The translations under genes and the position numbers were made by a program. Source: Heterohyrax brucei (Eukaryota; Chordata; Mammalia; Hyracoidea; Procaviidae). From it: a stretch of DNA of 64,000 nt. The notes beneath the pieces are model-generated. The model saw nothing but the letters and a program-made list of their open reading frames with translations. It made no database searches and had not been told where the DNA came from. The stretch covers positions 21,425,431 to 21,489,430 of the forward strand of contig CM053146.1 of the NCBI GenBank assembly GCA_028571685.1. Direction: 5' to 3'. Positions 61,133 through 64,000 of the stretch are shown here, in pieces; within the stretch, counting starts at the first letter, position 1; each line of letters begins with the position of its first letter.

Positions 61133-63915
61133 ATGGCAGCAGTGAACACATATCTATCAATAATTACATTGAATGTGAATGGACTGAATGCTCCAGTAAA
61201 GAGACACCGAGTGTCATCTTGGATCAAAAGACACGACCCATCCCTATGTTGTCTACAAGAAACTCACTTGAGACCTAAAGATAGGAACTGAAAATTAAAG
61301 GATGGAAGAATATATTTCAAGCTAACAATGAACAAAGAAGAGCAGGGGTGGCAATTCTAATCTCAGACAAAATCAATTTTAATGTCAAATCCACCATCGT
61401 GGACAAAGATGGTCACTATTTATTGCTGAAAGGTTCAGTACACAAGCAAGACTTAACCATATTAAATATTTATGCACCTAATGCCAGAGCACCTAAATAT
61501 GTCAAAGAAACACTGACTATGCTCAAAAGAGAGTTAGATGAGTCCACAATAATAGTGGGGGACTTTAACACTCCACTCTCATTACTAGACAGATCATCTA
61601 GAAAAAAGCTCAGTAAAGATACAGAAGACCTCATTGACACAATTAACCAACTAAACCTCATTGATATATACAGAACTTTCCACCCATCAGCAGACAACTA
61701 CACCTTCTTCTCCAGTGCACATGGAACATTCTCCAGAATTGACCACGTGATAGGCCATAATGCAACGCTCAACAAAATCCATACCACTGAATTACTGCAA
61801 AGCATCTTCTCAGATCATAAAGCCATCAAAGTTGAAATCAATAGCAGAAAAAACAGAGATAGAAAGTGGAACTCTTGGAAACTGAACAACATCTTGCTCA
61901 AAAAAACATGGGTTATAGAGGAAATCAAGGATGAATTAAAGAAATTCATGGATTCCAATGAGAACGAATACACTTCCTACCAGAACCTATGGGATACAGC
62001 CAAAGCAGTGCTCAGAGGTCTGTTTATCTCCATAAATGCACACATCTGGAAGGAAGAAAGAAACCAAATCAAGGAACTAACTCTACAGCTTGAACACGTA
62101 GAAAGAGAACAACAGAGGAACCCCTCGGGTACCAGAAGAAAGGAGATCATAAAGATTAAGGCAGAGCTAAATGAACTAGAGAATAGAAAAACAATTGAAA
62201 AAATTGAAAAGACTAAAAGCTGGTTTTTTGAAAAGATCAACAAAATTGATAAACCACTGGCTAAACTTACTAAAGAAAAGCAGGAAAGGAAACAAATAAC
62301 CCAAATTAGAAATGAGAGGGGAGTTGTCACCACAGATGCAACAGAAATCAAAAATATCATAACAGAATACTACGAAAGACTGTACTCTAACAAATTGGAA
62401 AACCTAGGGGAAATGGACTAATTCCTTGACTCATACCACCTACCCAAATTATCACAACATGAGACAGAACAACTTAATAAACCCATCACAAAGGAAGAGA
62501 TTGAAAAGGTTATCAAAACACTGCCAACCAAAAAAAGTCCGGGCCCAGTTGGCTTCACGGCAGAATTCTACCAAGCATTTAGAGAAGAGTTATCCCCAAT
62601 ACTACTGAGACTATTTCACAGTATAGAAAGGGATGGAGTACTCCCAAACTCATTCTATGAAGCCAGCATAACCCTGATACCTAAGCCAGGGAAAGATCCA
62701 AGAAAGACAGAGAACTACAGACCAATATCACTCATGAACCTAGATGCAAAAATCTTCAACAAAATTCTTGCCAACAGAATACAACAACATATCAAGAAAA
62801 TAATCCATCATGACCAAGTGGGATGCATACCAGGGATGCAACGCTGGTTCAACATCAGGAAAACAATTAATGTGATCAACCACATAGATAACACAAAAGA
62901 CAAGGATCACCTGATTTTGTCCATTGATGCAGAAAAGGCATTTGACAAAGTCCAACACCCATTCATGCTACAAACTCTTAGCAAAAGGGGCATAGAAGGA
63001 AAATTCCTCAACACAATAAGGGCCATTTATACAAAGCCAGTTGCCCACATCATCCTGAATGGAGAGAGACTGAATGACTTTCCCTTGAGATCAGGAACTA
63101 GACAAGGAACTACTCAACATTGTGCTAGAAGTTCTAGCCAGAGCAATTAGACAAGACAAAGAAATAAAGGACATCTGCATCAGCAAAGAGGAAGTTAAAA
63201 TCTCCCTGTTCACAGATGATACGATTGTATATGCAGAGAACCCCACAGAATCTATAAGGAAGCTACTCAAACTGATAGAAGAGTTCAGCAAAGTCTCAGG
63301 ATACAAGATAAACATAAGTAAATCAGTAGGATTCCTTTATACCAACAATGAGACTGTTAAGGAGGAAATTATTGAATCAATACCATTTACGATAGGCCCT
63401 AAGAAGATAAAGTACTAGGAATTAATCTAACCAGAAAAACAACAGACCTTTACAAAGAGAACTACAAGCCCTTACTATAAGAAACTGAAAGAGACTTAGA
63501 TAAATGGAAAAATCTAACCTGCTCATGGATAGGAAGACTTAACATTGTGAAAATGTCCATTTTACCCAAAGCAATTTATTTATATAATACAATCCCAATA
63601 CAAGTTCCAGTGAGATTTTTTAATGAGATGGAGAAACAAATCACCAATTTTGTTTGGAAAAGGAAGAAGCCCCGGATAAGCAAGATACTACTAAAGAACA
63701 AGAACACACTGGGAGGCGTCTCATTACCCAACCTTAGAACATACTACACTGCCACAGTGGTCAAAACAGCCTGGTACTGGTACAAGAACAGACAGATTGA
63801 TCAACGGAACAGAATTAAGACCCCAGAGATGACACCATCTGCCTATGAACAGTTGATATTCGACAAAGGCCCCAAGACATTAAACTGGGGTAAAAACAGT
63901 ATCTTCAACAAATAG
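61133..63915 (+). pseudogene. L1 ORF2 (inactivated, endonuclease and RT)
   Basis: The ATG at 61133 starts the endonuclease (LSIITLNVNGLNAP). A 4-nt deletion relative to L1 copy B creates a TGA at 61289-61291 and shifts the frame; the endonuclease then continues (61348-62421, with GDFNTPLS and SDHKAIKVEI). A TAA at 62419-62421 replaces a Lys codon of copy B. The RT follows ([30 protein letters not shown]), but the CPLSPLL region after GTRQG is deleted with a frame change. The polymerase box reads FTDD (63209-63220) in place of FADD. This copy cannot make a working protein. Confidence 0.88.
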
Positions 63916-64000
63916 TGCTGGCAAAATTGGTTATCCATCAAGATCCATGTCTTACACCTCATACAAAAACCAACTCCAACTGGATAAAAGACCTAAATAT

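Larger units (their letters stand above)
58806..64000 (+). mobile_element. L1 copy D, 5' part, runs past the window edge
   Basis: It has an apparently complete 5' end (ggtggagtcaagatggcgga), a 5' UTR of about 1 kb (58806-59819), ORF1 (59820-60779), an inter-ORF gap, and ORF2 from 61133 to beyond the last base. It lies antisense in a CFAP221 intron. The two ORFs carry disabling changes, described in their own entries. Confidence 0.93.

Noticed and set aside
1-64000. CRISPR arrays, bacterial operons, riboswitches or prophage
   Set aside because: Nothing of this type is present. The sequence is vertebrate with introns and SINEs.

Overview
The window is mammalian nuclear DNA, almost certainly from an afrotherian and most likely an elephant or close relative. 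The evidence is more than twenty copies of a tRNA-derived AfroSINE-type element, RTE LINE fragments that share the SINE 3' tail, lineage-type L1 elements, and MIR, mariner and MLT1-type fossils found in all placentals. The exact species cannot be settled from the sequence alone.

Only two protein-coding genes can be supported, both on the minus strand. TMEM177 (about 2.15-4.1 kb) is complete: a single intact coding exon of 311 codons, an intron, and a non-coding first exon inside a CpG island at about 3.9-4.5 kb. From 29.2 to 58.4 kb lie five phase-compatible exons that I read as the 3' end of CFAP221 (PCDP1), a ciliary central-apparatus protein; its earlier exons lie beyond the right edge. 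The order CFAP221 then TMEM177, in the same direction, agrees with the known mammalian gene order on human chromosome 2q14.2.

The rest is intergenic or intronic and rich in repeats. From 1 to 1.3 kb is anonymous sequence. A MaLR-like LTR at 1.35-1.9 kb lies just downstream of TMEM177. From 4.5 to 11 kb there are mariner remnants, an MLT1-type LTR, another MaLR-like LTR and SINEs. From 11 to 22.5 kb there is a stack of minus-strand L1s: an almost full-length copy (14.1-21.15 kb) sits between two other L1 pieces. From 23.3 to 29 kb is mostly anonymous. The CFAP221 introns hold three plus-strand MaLR-like LTRs (two with perfect 5-bp target duplications), RTE fragments (one a 5'-inverted insertion with a 9-bp target duplication), an old L1, L1 3'-UTR pieces, MIRs and many AfroSINEs. 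From 58.8 kb to the right edge is the 5' part of a plus-strand L1 with an intact-looking 5' UTR but inactivated ORFs.

I found no sign of a wholly new system. The most checkable observations are a short uORF spliced together just before the TMEM177 start codon, an LTR that supplies the only nearby poly(A) signal for TMEM177, a twin-primed RTE insertion, a 68-bp micro-retroinsertion with an 18-bp target duplication, a 32-bp perfect palindrome at an L1 junction, and tandem promoter units in two L1 5' UTRs.
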